A DNA stretch of 42,351 nt, from NCBI GenBank assembly GCA_026983775.1, contig JALSTK010000131.1, forward strand, positions 1 through 42,351, written 5' to 3'. Of the stretch, positions 1 to 7,269 are shown in pieces; position 1 is the first letter of the stretch; every line of letters begins with the position of its first letter. The position numbers and the translations under genes were made by a program. Under the pieces are notes generated by a model. That model was not told where the DNA came from and made no database searches. It saw only the letters and a list, made by a program, of their open reading frames with translations. Origin of the DNA: Calditrichia bacterium. GTDB lineage: Bacteria; Calditrichota; Calditrichia; Calditrichales; Calditrichaceae.

Positions 1-1697
1 GTATACTGATCCAGAGCCATTTCGGCCTGGGCATATCCACCGATCCAATCAACGGTATTGGTGTTAAAATAAGCAATCTTATCTCCGAGACGTTTCATCT
101 GAGATTGGGGAGTGGTATCAAAATCATTCCCGGTGTATACATAGTAATCTCCGCCCAGCAAATCGCGTACTTCACGATAATGATCGATTTGGGCGGTACG
201 CCAGTCGAGTCCGAAAGATGTTTTGATCTTATCCGTTGCTTTAAAATTAGCCTTTAAGATATCACCGATCGTCCATTGGTTATTACGGCTGTTGCGAATA
301 ATACCTTTGGAAGCGTGTTCCGTTAAAGAATATGCGGAATCTATATTCGTACTATTGGTAGCAATGGCACCGTTCCAATCCTTATTATAGCGAAAACCGT
401 TTCCTCTTAAACTGGGAACATGGCCATATGTACCCGTCCCGCCACCGTGACCACCGGAATAATAAGCGACATTAAAAAGACTTAGCCGGTCGGTTAAATT
501 GGAATACCAGTTCAGGTTAATCTGTGGTTTGTGAAAGAAATTTTCTCTTTCATTAATAAAATTTTTGGCATAACGATCCGTGGTTTTTTCATCCCAGGCT
601 TGTTTCCCCTTATAAGAGGGATCAACCGGACCCCAGTTCTGGTTGAAGGTACGGCCGATTTCATGATATCTGCCAAAAGCAGCAGGATCATAATCGGACA
701 GACCGGCGGCAAAAGCACTGTCATATACGGCTATATTTTGTTTATACAAATTCTGACCGTGACGTTGCGGGGCGCCCAGAGCATAAAATTCCAGCCGGTT
801 CTTATCATTGACATTCCAACTGGCGCCAATATAATAAGCCCAGGCATCGGTCCAGGCTTTATCAATCTGGCCGTCAGCAGTTTTTCGTACCAATAAGGCA
901 TTAAAAGCATACTTATTATTAATCAAACCTGTACTGGCTTCCAGAGTCGATTTCAGGAAACTACCGGTTCCAAATTCCTGTTTATAATGCAGGCCCGCAC
1001 TTTGGGAGGTGGGGTCGGTAATAATATTCATCACACCACCGATGGAAGGTGTGGCGATATTAACGGCGCTCAAACCACGCTGCATCTGGATAGAAGCCGT
1101 AGCATCACCCACGCCGTCCCAGTTAGACCAGTAAACCCAACCGTTTTCCATGTCATTGACAGGAACACCGTTAATCATGATAGCCACGTTACGCTGGTTA
1201 AAACCACGCACGTTAATACGGGCATCACCGGCGCCGCCGCCCTGCTGGGTCGCATACACACTGGGAGTCGTATTCATTACCAGAGGAATATCGCGTGAAC
1301 CCAGACGAACTTCCATGCGCTGTTTATCAACATTTGAGAAGGCAACCGGAGTTTCACGATCTATGGCGCGATCCGCAGCTACCTCAATGGTCTTGGCAAA
1401 CAGATGTTCCGTCAAAGCAAAATCATGCTTTACATCACCTTTTACGGTGATATCCACCTGCTGAACCGCATATCCTACATAATCACAGACCAGGGTATAC
1501 TTACCATCATCCACTTTGATGTAGTACATACCATCTTCGTCCGTAGCAGCACCAATGGTCGTACCTTTTAGATATACATTAGCACCTACCAGGGCCTGAC
1601 CCGATTCTTTCGCGGTAACCTTACCGGCAATCGTTCCGGCATACAGAGTGGTTACAGCAAAAATCATTACAGTTACCAGTAAAATAAAACGCTTCAT
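1..1697 (-). CDS. TonB-dependent outer-membrane receptor (C-terminus beyond window)
   Basis: The reading frame is open from an ATG at 1697 to the window edge, about 565 codons, so the end of the barrel is missing. The start is preceded by AGGAGGATGT. A signal peptide (MKRFILLVTVMIFAVTTLYA) is followed by a carboxypeptidase-regulatory-like domain (about residues 21-95, with GTIAGKVTAKESGQALVGA and GTTIGAATDEDG). Next come a TonB plug (INVRGFNQRNVAIMINGVPV, with the typical NDMENG stretch) and aromatic-rich barrel strands. Such receptors import large or scarce substrates across the outer membrane using TonB energy. No substrate can be assigned: no SusD-like partner or transport gene is visible on this side. 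Family call is firm, substrate unknown. Confidence 0.9.
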   Translation of the reverse strand, partial: MKRFILLVTVMIFAVTTLYAGTIAGKVTAKESGQALVGANVYLKGTTIGAATDEDGMYYIKVDDGKYTLVCDYVGYAVQQVDITVKGDVKHDFALTEHLFAKTIEVAADRAIDRETPVAFSNVDKQRMEVRLGSRDIPLVMNTTPSVYATQQGGGAGDARINVRGFNQRNVAIMINGVPVNDMENGWVYWSNWDGVGDATASIQMQRGLSAVNIATPSIGGVMNIITDPTSQSAGLHYKQEFGTGSFLKSTLEASTGLINNKYAFNALLVRKTADGQIDKAWTDAWAYYIGASWNVNDKNRLEFYALGAPQRHGQNLYKQNIAVYDSAFAAGLSDYDPAAFGRYHEIGRTFNQNWGPVDPSYKGKQAWDEKTTDRYAKNFINERENFFHKPQINLNWYSNLTDRLSLFNVAYYSGGHGGGTGTYGHVPSLRGNGFRYNKDWNGAIATNSTNIDSAYSLTEHASKGIIRNSRNNQWTIGDILKANFKATDKIKTSFGLDWRTAQIDHYREVRDLLGGDYYVYTGNDFDTTPQSQMKRLGDKIAYFNTNTVDWIGGYAQAEMALDQY

Positions 1698-1734
1698 ACA
1701 TCCTCCTATAGATTGGTTCATTTAATTAAATTCC

Positions 1735-1763
1735 AGTAAAATAGTAAATAGTAAATAGTAAAA
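1735..1763. repeat. Four heptamer-type AGTAAAT tandem units
   Basis: Units AGTAAAAT, AGTAAAT, AGTAAAT and AGTAAAA lie head to tail in the untranslated leader of the TonB receptor gene, between its predicted promoter and its start codon. Confidence 0.7.
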
Positions 1764-1801
1764 AGATCGATATTTATCCTCCTTTAATTAAATTTATGTA
1801 T

Positions 1802-1831
1802 AGTATACCCCTTGCATAGAGAATGGATCAA
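1802..1831 (-). promoter_or_regulatory. Predicted sigma-70 promoter of the TonB-dependent receptor
   Basis: On the minus strand TTGATC (1831-1826) and TATACT (1807-1802) are separated by 18 bases, about 105 bases before the receptor ATG. The transcript would have a leader of roughly 100 nt. Confidence 0.5.
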
Positions 1832-2042
1832 AAGGGATTGTGTGCAGTAGGTTGCGATTCCCAATTACTTTTCACTTTTTTTAATGAGTTTAGGCCGTAT
1901 TAAACTATTACAGGTTGAAGAATCTATTATATTTTTGTGATATTTGTCAAATGTTTTTTGTTAAATTACGGTTAGAAATCGGGTTTTGAAGGGGGGGGGT
2001 ATCTTGGGCAGGTAAAATCGGGGGCTCACTAAAGTGCTTCAA

Positions 2043-2210
2043 TTATCTTCTTCTAAAATCCTGTTCATAAATTTCCTGAACTACTTTCTGTAAAATTTCG
2101 TCGCGATCATAATATTTATTGCGAATACGAAGCCTGATTAATTCCAGTTTTTCCTTTTCTATGTCAAATTTTTTCTGAGAGTTATCCATTATTTTCTTTT
2201 TTCTTTCCAT
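2043..2210 (-). CDS. Small FlgM-like protein, candidate anti-sigma-28 factor (55 aa)
   Basis: A short ORF of 55 residues, highly charged, with the core LELIRLRIRNKYYDRDEILQ followed by KVVQEIYEQDF. This resembles the C-terminal, sigma-28-binding half of FlgM (pattern: hydrophobic-x-x-hydrophobic-R-x-x-I-x-x-x-x-Y-x-x-D-x-x-x-hydrophobic). It is shorter than usual FlgM (about 90-100 aa) and lacks most of the flexible N-terminal half. An internal ATG at codon 8 is an alternative start and has GGAAAG upstream. Two features support a real gene: a FliA-type sigma factor lies upstream on the same strand, and a sigma-28-like promoter sits 39 bases before the ATG. The family assignment is a judgement by eye. 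Confidence 0.6.
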   Translation of the reverse strand: MERKKKIMDNSQKKFDIEKEKLELIRLRIRNKYYDRDEILQKVVQEIYEQDFRRR

Positions 2211-2248
2211 TGCATTCAGCGAATATATTTAAATTTGATTTAACTTAA

Positions 2249-2275
2249 CAATCGGAAGATGGCTAATAAACTTTA
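2249..2275 (-). promoter_or_regulatory. Sigma-28 (FliA) type promoter before the FlgM-like gene
   Basis: Minus strand: TAAAGTTT at 2275-2268, an 11-base spacer, then TCCGATTG at 2256-2249. The enterobacterial FliA consensus is TAAAGTTT-N11-GCCGATAA, so the -35 matches 8/8 and the -10 matches 5/8 with exact spacing. It fits the known autoregulatory logic in which flgM is transcribed by sigma-28. Confidence 0.6.
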
Positions 2276-2366
2276 ACGGATAAAAAAATGTGGATGAAAT
2301 TTTACCCTACTTCATAGACGAAACATTGAGCACAATAAATATAATTAGAGGGGGCGATAGCCTTAA

Positions 2367-3506
2367 TCACTTAACAGGAATATGAACGATAAACTTATTG
2401 CCTACGGTGTTCTCCGGGTCGACTTTTAACGTTCCACCGTGAGCCTCGATGGCCAATTTACAAAAGCTAAGGGCCAGGCCGCGCCCCAAACGGTAACCTT
2501 CATTTTTAATCTCAACCTGACTAAATTTATCGAACATACTTTCACTGTACTTAGCGGGAATATGTACTCCAAAATCGTGGATTATAAATTCAATGGCCGA
2601 ATCATTGTGTACCGTGTCAATTTTCACTTTTCCCCCGGGTTCCACATTGGCGGCTGCAAAATTAATCAGGTTATCCAGAACCCGCTCCATTACCGAGGTA
2701 TCCAGTTTTACAAAAGGCATATTGTCACTGAGGTTTAATTCAATCTCTTTTTTCTCATTCTCCGGATAGTCCCAGATTTTACCCACCGATGTTTTGACCA
2801 GATCATTTAAATTCCCCAGGTCAAGAGCAAGTTGCATGGACCCGTCTTCGATTTTAAAAATATCGATCAGGTTCAGAACCATTCGTAATAAATTTTGAGT
2901 ACTTCTTTCAATCCTGCTAAAATATTTACGGGCGGTGGGAGGCAGGGAATCTCCCAAACCCATATCGAACATTTGTAAATTACCCTGGATAACAAATAAG
3001 GGATTTTTCATATCATGAACAATGAGGTGGCTTAACTCTTCCTTAAACTGATCCATTTTCAGCAAGGCCTGATTTTTTTCTTTCAATTCCTCGTTTTTCG
3101 ATTCCAATTCATCATGGTATTGTTTAATGCGCAAAAGCGATTTTACGCGGGTTAATAATTCCACATTTTCGAACGGTTTGGAAATGAAATCATCGGCACC
3201 TACTTCCAAACTGCGAATTTTGTCCTTTAATTCTTTGAGGGCCGTAATCATGATGATAGGGATAAAACGGGTAGACGGATCTTTTTTAAGGCGCTCGCAA
3301 ACCTGAAAACCATCCAAATGAGGAAGCATAATATCCAGTAATATAATATCCACCTTTTGCTCCTCGACCACTTTTAACGCTTCAAGACCATCACGGGCGG
3401 TTAAGAGATTGTACTTTTGAGGTTTTAAAAAATAAGCAATTAAGTCGATGTTTTCTTTATTATCATCAACAATTAAAATCGTAGGATGGCTGTTTTTTCC
3501 TGGCAT
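2367..3506 (-). CDS. Response regulator-histidine kinase hybrid (REC-HisKA-HATPase)
   Basis: 379 residues with no signal peptide or membrane segment, so cytoplasmic. Residues 8-125 form a receiver domain with acidic pair D14/D15, phosphoacceptor D58, T88 and K110. A coiled coil (about 128-155) leads to a HisKA helix with H164 in the motif VHDMKNPL. A C-terminal HATPase_c domain follows. The ATP-binding boxes deviate: the N box reads NLINFA rather than NLxxNA, the G1 box DFGVHIP rather than DxGxGIP, and the G2 box GRGLALSF rather than GxGLGL. Kinase activity may be weak or absent. It lies between the sigma factor and the FlgM-like gene on the same strand (gaps 122 and 156 bases), which suggests a role in the same circuit. 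Confidence 0.88.
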   Translation of the reverse strand: MPGKNSHPTILIVDDNKENIDLIAYFLKPQKYNLLTARDGLEALKVVEEQKVDIILLDIMLPHLDGFQVCERLKKDPSTRFIPIIMITALKELKDKIRSLEVGADDFISKPFENVELLTRVKSLLRIKQYHDELESKNEELKEKNQALLKMDQFKEELSHLIVHDMKNPLFVIQGNLQMFDMGLGDSLPPTARKYFSRIERSTQNLLRMVLNLIDIFKIEDGSMQLALDLGNLNDLVKTSVGKIWDYPENEKKEIELNLSDNMPFVKLDTSVMERVLDNLINFAAANVEPGGKVKIDTVHNDSAIEFIIHDFGVHIPAKYSESMFDKFSQVEIKNEGYRLGRGLALSFCKLAIEAHGGTLKVDPENTVGNKFIVHIPVK

Positions 3507-3628
3507 GATCGCTTCCCGAAATAAAATCCACTTGTGATGCCATCAATTTAAGACGCTATAACAGAGAATTGCAACTAAAAAATAATTCCAGGGATATCCT
3601 CCGGAGTAACTTCGGCAAGATAACCGGC

Positions 3629-4384
3629 TTAGGCATAGGTCATTTTATTAATTTCTTTTCTCAGTTTGGCCATGGTCTCCGAATGAATCTGAGATATCCG
3701 GGATTCCGATACGTTCAAAATATTGCCGATTTCCTTGAAGGTTAGCTTTTCATAATAGTAAAGCGTGATCGCCAAACGCGTCTTTTCCGGAAGCTTCTTA
3801 ATTGATTTGAGTAGTAATCGTTTCATTTCATCTTCTTCAATTTTTTCATCGGGATTAATGTAATCTGTATCTTCTACCACATCATATAAATTTTGTTTAT
3901 TGGTATCATCAAGAGGTTTATCCAGGGAATAGAGGTTGGTCGAATTGATATCCCTTCTCCAGTTATTCAAACTTCGTCGGTCAATTCCAAGTCCGTTGGC
4001 CATCTCTTCGTCCGAATAATTTCCGGAAAACTTTTGATCCAGTTCAATACTTTTTTCCCGGATCGTATTCAGTTTGGAACGGAGCGAACGGGGGATCCAG
4101 TCTAATTTCCGCAGCTCGTCAATAATCGACCCTTTAATACGAGGGATGGCATAGGTTTCAAATTTAATTCCATAGGCCGGGTCAAAACGATCAATGGCTT
4201 CGGCCAGACCTAAGATACCGATCTGATACAGATCATTTTCTTCCAGAGCTTGTGGATAATTCTTGATCATCTTCCGTACTACATATTTGACCAAACCAAC
4301 ATATTTCAGCACCAGCTTCTGTCGCGAAGGTACATCATTTGCCCTTTTATACTGCAACCATAACGGATCGATAGCTTTTTGCAT
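3629..4384 (-). CDS. fliA: RNA polymerase sigma factor, FliA/WhiG (sigma-28) family
   Basis: 251 residues, the normal length for the family. Region 2 contains YVVRKMIKNYPQ, DLYQIGILGLAEAIDRFDP and the hallmark RIKGSIIDELRKLDWIPRSL. Region 3 follows, and region 4 carries the helix-turn-helix LTFKEIGNILNVSESRISQI. FliA-type sigma factors read TAAA/CGAT promoters, typically of late flagellar, chemotaxis or, in non-flagellated lineages, developmental and surface genes. The start ATG has AGGGG five bases upstream. A sigma-54 promoter lies about 50 bases before it, and two sigma-28-like promoters are nearby. No flagellar structural gene is in the window, so the regulon could be non-flagellar. WhiG is an equally valid name. 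Confidence 0.93.
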   Translation of the reverse strand: MQKAIDPLWLQYKRANDVPSRQKLVLKYVGLVKYVVRKMIKNYPQALEENDLYQIGILGLAEAIDRFDPAYGIKFETYAIPRIKGSIIDELRKLDWIPRSLRSKLNTIREKSIELDQKFSGNYSDEEMANGLGIDRRSLNNWRRDINSTNLYSLDKPLDDTNKQNLYDVVEDTDYINPDEKIEEDEMKRLLLKSIKKLPEKTRLAITLYYYEKLTFKEIGNILNVSESRISQIHSETMAKLRKEINKMTYA

Positions 4385-4433
4385 GTTAACCCCTGTATTT
4401 TAGTGATCATATCCCCATACGGATAAATACTTT

Positions 4434-4449
4434 AGCATAAGCCGTGCCA
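4434..4449 (-). promoter_or_regulatory. Sigma-54 (-24/-12) promoter of the fliA-like gene
   Basis: The minus strand reads TGGCACGGCTTATGCT from 4449 to 4434. The -24 element TGGCACG is perfect and the -12 element ATGCT matches 4/5 of TTGCW. The GG and GC dinucleotides have the required 12-base register. Transcription would start near 4423, giving a leader of about 40 nt with the AGGGG ribosome-binding site. Confidence 0.75.
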
Positions 4450-4664
4450 GTTCAGGGGAATATTTTTCCCTTTTTCTTTGTAAGTATCTGTTTTAGATTG
4501 ATATAAGGCTTCTATTTTCCTGCTTCTTTTTAGGAAAAGCAGGCCTGGATATCTGCTCTTTCCGTGTTTTTTGTATCTTTTTTCACCATCAAAGTGTCGG
4601 AATATTAGGCACAGTTCCGAATTGATTCAGTTAACATGAGATGCATTAATTTCAGAATCTTTCT

Positions 4665-4691
4665 TAAAGTTTTCCCTATATAGGTCGATTT
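4665..4691 (+). promoter_or_regulatory. Sigma-28 (FliA) type promoter before the outer-membrane barrel gene
   Basis: TAAAGTTT at 4665-4672, an 11-base spacer, then GTCGATTT at 4684-4691. The -35 matches the FliA consensus 8/8 and the -10 matches 5/8 of GCCGATAA. It lies 82 bases before the ATG at 4774 on the correct strand. Confidence 0.6.
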
Positions 4692-4773
4692 TAACACTTT
4701 TAACTTGCGTAATTCACTTGATTTTACTATGCTTAGATCAAGGGAAATCTTACATAAAATTTAAGGAGACGAC

Positions 4774-6078
4774 ATGAAACGGTTTACTCTATTTATCTTC
4801 ACCCTATTCCTGGTCATGAATGTATTCGGCCAGAATCTGGACCCTTTTCAGCAAGAAGATAACAGCATGTTTGATGGCGGATTCGGAATTACCTGGATAG
4901 ACGGCACCGCCTACACAACTTTTACCATTGCACCCGAAATTTCCATCGGAAAATTCGGCGCGGGTTTGAATATTGAATTGCTCTTTAATAATCAGGAGGG
5001 ATTCAAATTCCGTAAGACCGGCTGGGACAAAGGAGCCGGTATTCTACGTATGATTCGTTACTTGCGCTGGGGCGTTAAACACGATCCCCTCTATATCCGT
5101 ATCGGAAGCTTGCAGGCGGCTACTCTCGGTCACGGATTTATAATGGGTTATTACAGCAACGAAGCCAATTACGACCAGCGTAAGATCGGATTGGTATTTG
5201 ATGCGGATTTGAAGAGCTTCGGTTTTGAGAGTATGACCAGTAATCTGGGCCGTTTGGAAGTCATTGGCGGAAGATTTTATTATCGGCCCCTCAGCTCTTC
5301 GGAAATCCCGATTCTGAAAAATTTTGAAATGGGCGCCACCTATGCAACCGACGTGGATCCCGATAATATCCGTTCTACCAAGGACGGTATTTCCGAATGG
5401 GGCGTCGATGTGGGTCTGCCTGTTATTACAAGTTCATTTTTTCATACCACCCTGTATGCGGATTATGCCCGTATTGTGAATCACGGTCATGGTACTGCTG
5501 TGGGTATCAAGGCCGATATGCCCAGCGTATTGGGATTATTCGGAATTTATGCCAAATTAGAAAAACGTTTTCTCAGCGATCAGTTCGTACCCAACTATTT
5601 TAACACACTCTATGAGCTGGAACGCTCGGAACTCGCTTCTTCCTATTACCGACTGGCTCAAACGAACTTACCCCCTGTTCTGACCAAAGCCCAGATGTTG
5701 CAATATGTTCCGAAAACAGAAGGTCTTTTTGGTGAGTTGGCCGGTATGATATTAGGGAAAATTCGTCTTTTGGGCAATTACCAGCATGCCAATGGAGTCA
5801 AAAATAGCGGCATCCTGCATTTGGAAGCGCACAGTAAAGACCTGATTCCCTCGGTACGTCTGCGTTATGCTTATGATAAAGTAGGTATTGAAACTTTTAA
5901 GGATATGACTACCCTGGATTACAGGTCTATTGCTACGGCAGAGGTCGGCTACCGTGTCTATTCTTATATCTATGTTTCCTTACAATACCGTTGGAATTTT
6001 ATTTATGATGAGCAGACAAACACCTATAAGCCGCAAGAAAGATTCCAGCCCAAGGTTAGTTTCTCCATGGACTTTTAA
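4774..6078 (+). CDS. Outer-membrane beta-barrel protein of unknown function
   Basis: 434 residues beginning with a clear signal peptide (MKRFTLFIFTLFLVMNVFGQ, cleavage after FGQ). The mature part has many alternating hydrophobic/aromatic strands (for example FGAGLNIELLFN and VGYRVYSYIYVSLQYRWNF) and ends in VSFSMDF. The terminal phenylalanine is typical of barrel proteins recognised by the BAM machinery. I recognise no named family; similar proteins occur as conserved hypotheticals in FCB-group bacteria, as far as I recall. The start has AAGGAGACGAC upstream. The sigma-28-type promoter ahead of it suggests control by the divergent fliA gene, hence a surface or motility-linked role. That role is inferred. 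Confidence 0.8.
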   Translation: MKRFTLFIFTLFLVMNVFGQNLDPFQQEDNSMFDGGFGITWIDGTAYTTFTIAPEISIGKFGAGLNIELLFNNQEGFKFRKTGWDKGAGILRMIRYLRWGVKHDPLYIRIGSLQAATLGHGFIMGYYSNEANYDQRKIGLVFDADLKSFGFESMTSNLGRLEVIGGRFYYRPLSSSEIPILKNFEMGATYATDVDPDNIRSTKDGISEWGVDVGLPVITSSFFHTTLYADYARIVNHGHGTAVGIKADMPSVLGLFGIYAKLEKRFLSDQFVPNYFNTLYELERSELASSYYRLAQTNLPPVLTKAQMLQYVPKTEGLFGELAGMILGKIRLLGNYQHANGVKNSGILHLEAHSKDLIPSVRLRYAYDKVGIETFKDMTTLDYRSIATAEVGYRVYSYIYVSLQYRWNFIYDEQTNTYKPQERFQPKVSFSMDF

Positions 6079-6095
6079 ATATCCGTCCCATTACA

Positions 6096-6812
6096 ATGAA
6101 GATTACATTTTTCATTGAACAACATATTTTAGAGCCGGTAAGGAGTTTCATCCTTCCGGCTCTTTGTATTCAATGCGCTACTCCCCTGCCTGCAAATCGA
6201 AAGATAATTTGCGATTCCTGTTATAAACAATTACCCCAAGTATCCGAAGAACAACTCAGGGAATTGACCGACGAGATCGATCCGGCATATTTCGATGACC
6301 TGATAGTAACTTTCCAGTTCAGCCCATTATTCCAAAAGCTGATTCATCTGTTGAAGTACCGTAGATATTTGACTGTTGCCCGGTATTTTGCTCAATCTCT
6401 TCTGCCCCTGGTCGGCTCTTCTTATGATCTGGTTACAGCAGTACCTTTAAATACAATTCGTTTAAGAGAACGCGGATACAACCAAAGCGCACTCATTGCC
6501 GAACATCTGGCTAAAGACTGTAAATTACCTTTCTCTGCTACCGTGCTTAAAAGAACACGCAACACTCCTTCGCAAACAAAATTGAATCGCGAACAGCGCC
6601 AAAACAATGTAAAAGATGCTTTTGAATGTGTGGATAATTTGGAGGGTACATCCATTCTGCTTATCGATGATGTTATCACCACGGGCAGCACACTAAATGC
6701 CTGTGCAAAAGTACTCAAAGAATCCGGCGCCGGGCATGTAACGATCGCCGCCATGGCTACCCCGGTCGGGATATTACAGAGCCGATTGGAGGGAAGACCT
6801 TTACAACTATAG
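6096..6812 (+). CDS. comF: ComF family phosphoribosyltransferase-like protein
   Basis: 238 residues, the usual ComF length. An N-terminal zinc ribbon (C24, C27, C39, C42) precedes a type I phosphoribosyltransferase fold with the PRPP-binding loop DDVITTGST at 191-199. The ComF signature LRERGYNQSALIA is at 123-135. ComF homologues act in DNA uptake or, in other species, recycling of nucleobases; the exact activity is unknown. It starts 17 bases after the barrel gene with no good ribosome-binding site. A strong hairpin at 6131-6163 lies inside its first codons. The last codons overlap the convergent Hpt gene in the palindrome CTATAG. Confidence 0.88.
   Translation: MKITFFIEQHILEPVRSFILPALCIQCATPLPANRKIICDSCYKQLPQVSEEQLRELTDEIDPAYFDDLIVTFQFSPLFQKLIHLLKYRRYLTVARYFAQSLLPLVGSSYDLVTAVPLNTIRLRERGYNQSALIAEHLAKDCKLPFSATVLKRTRNTPSQTKLNREQRQNNVKDAFECVDNLEGTSILLIDDVITTGSTLNACAKVLKESGAGHVTIAAMATPVGILQSRLEGRPLQL
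6131..6166 (+). terminator. Possible terminator or attenuator hairpin inside the 5' end of comF
   Basis: AGAGCCGG (6131-6138) pairs with CCGGCTCT (6156-6163), with inner arms AGGA (6141-6144) and TCCT (6151-6154). It is followed by TTTGTATT, a weak U tract. It could end transcripts of the barrel gene or limit expression of comF. It may instead be a chance result of coding sequence. Confidence 0.35.
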
Positions 6813-7142
6813 GGTCTCTACAAAATCACGCAGGTCTTCCTGAGCTGCTTTCACCTTGCTTAACAATTCTTGCGCTGCTTCGGTATCTTGATCCCGACTG
6901 CTTTCTTCCATGGCCTTAAAAAGCCCGACCATCCGGGTCACATCCAAATTGGCAGAAGCCCCTTTTAAACCATGGGCTAATTTTTTCAAGTTTTCGAAAT
7001 CAGAGCCGGCAATGGCCTTTTCCAGTTCGGGTATACTGCTATCCACTTGTTTAACCATTTCCTGCAGAAGTTCACCTAAGAATTGCTGGTCCCCTCCTAC
7101 CCTTTCCAAAGCCTCTTCGTAATTAATCAGAGTATCCGACAT
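6807..7142 (-). CDS. Histidine phosphotransfer (Hpt) domain protein
   Basis: 111 residues forming a single Hpt four-helix bundle. Phosphoacceptor H57 lies in the motif KLAHGLKGASANL. Such proteins relay phosphate between a hybrid kinase's receiver and a final response regulator in the cytoplasm. It stands alone. The receiver-kinase hybrid at 2367-3506 is the only candidate partner in view, and that pairing is a guess. It converges on comF, and both genes use the palindrome CTATAG (6807-6812) as Leu-stop. Confidence 0.88.
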   Translation of the reverse strand: MSDTLINYEEALERVGGDQQFLGELLQEMVKQVDSSIPELEKAIAGSDFENLKKLAHGLKGASANLDVTRMVGLFKAMEESSRDQDTEAAQELLSKVKAAQEDLRDFVETL

Positions 7143-7269
7143 AATTTCCCCACCCTATTTAAGGTAAATATCCATCAGCCTATTCTAAAATCCGAGATTC
7201 ATGCGCAATCCTTCTTCAGGATTTTTTCTGCATCGGCCTCAAATTAAGGCATGGACCTCGCTTTTGCTT

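Larger units (their letters stand above)
1698..2042. other. Intergenic region between the TonB receptor and the FlgM-like gene
   Basis: The 345 bases hold the receptor's predicted promoter, the AGTAAAT repeats, an extra AGGAGG (minus strand, 1783-1778) with no start codon after it, and a run of nine G at 1991-1999 followed by further short G runs. No coding frame with support was seen. Confidence 0.6.
4385..4773. other. Divergent regulatory region between fliA and the barrel-protein gene
   Basis: 389 bases without a coding frame of its own. It carries the sigma-54 promoter (minus, 4434-4449) and the sigma-28 promoter (plus, 4665-4691). At 4515-4543 two overlapping inverted repeats cannot pair at once: TTTTCCT/AGGAAAA and CCTGCTT/AAGCAGG. 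No sigma-54 activator-binding site could be defined by eye. Confidence 0.6.

Noticed and set aside
531-1464. Long plus-strand frames opposite the TonB receptor
   Set aside because: They are antisense to a receptor with clear protein motifs and have no ribosome-binding sites or recognisable families.
7209-7225. AATCCT/AGGATT hairpin followed by TTTT on the plus strand
   Set aside because: The stem is only six pairs and it lies about 400 bases past comF in antisense position; too weak to call a terminator.
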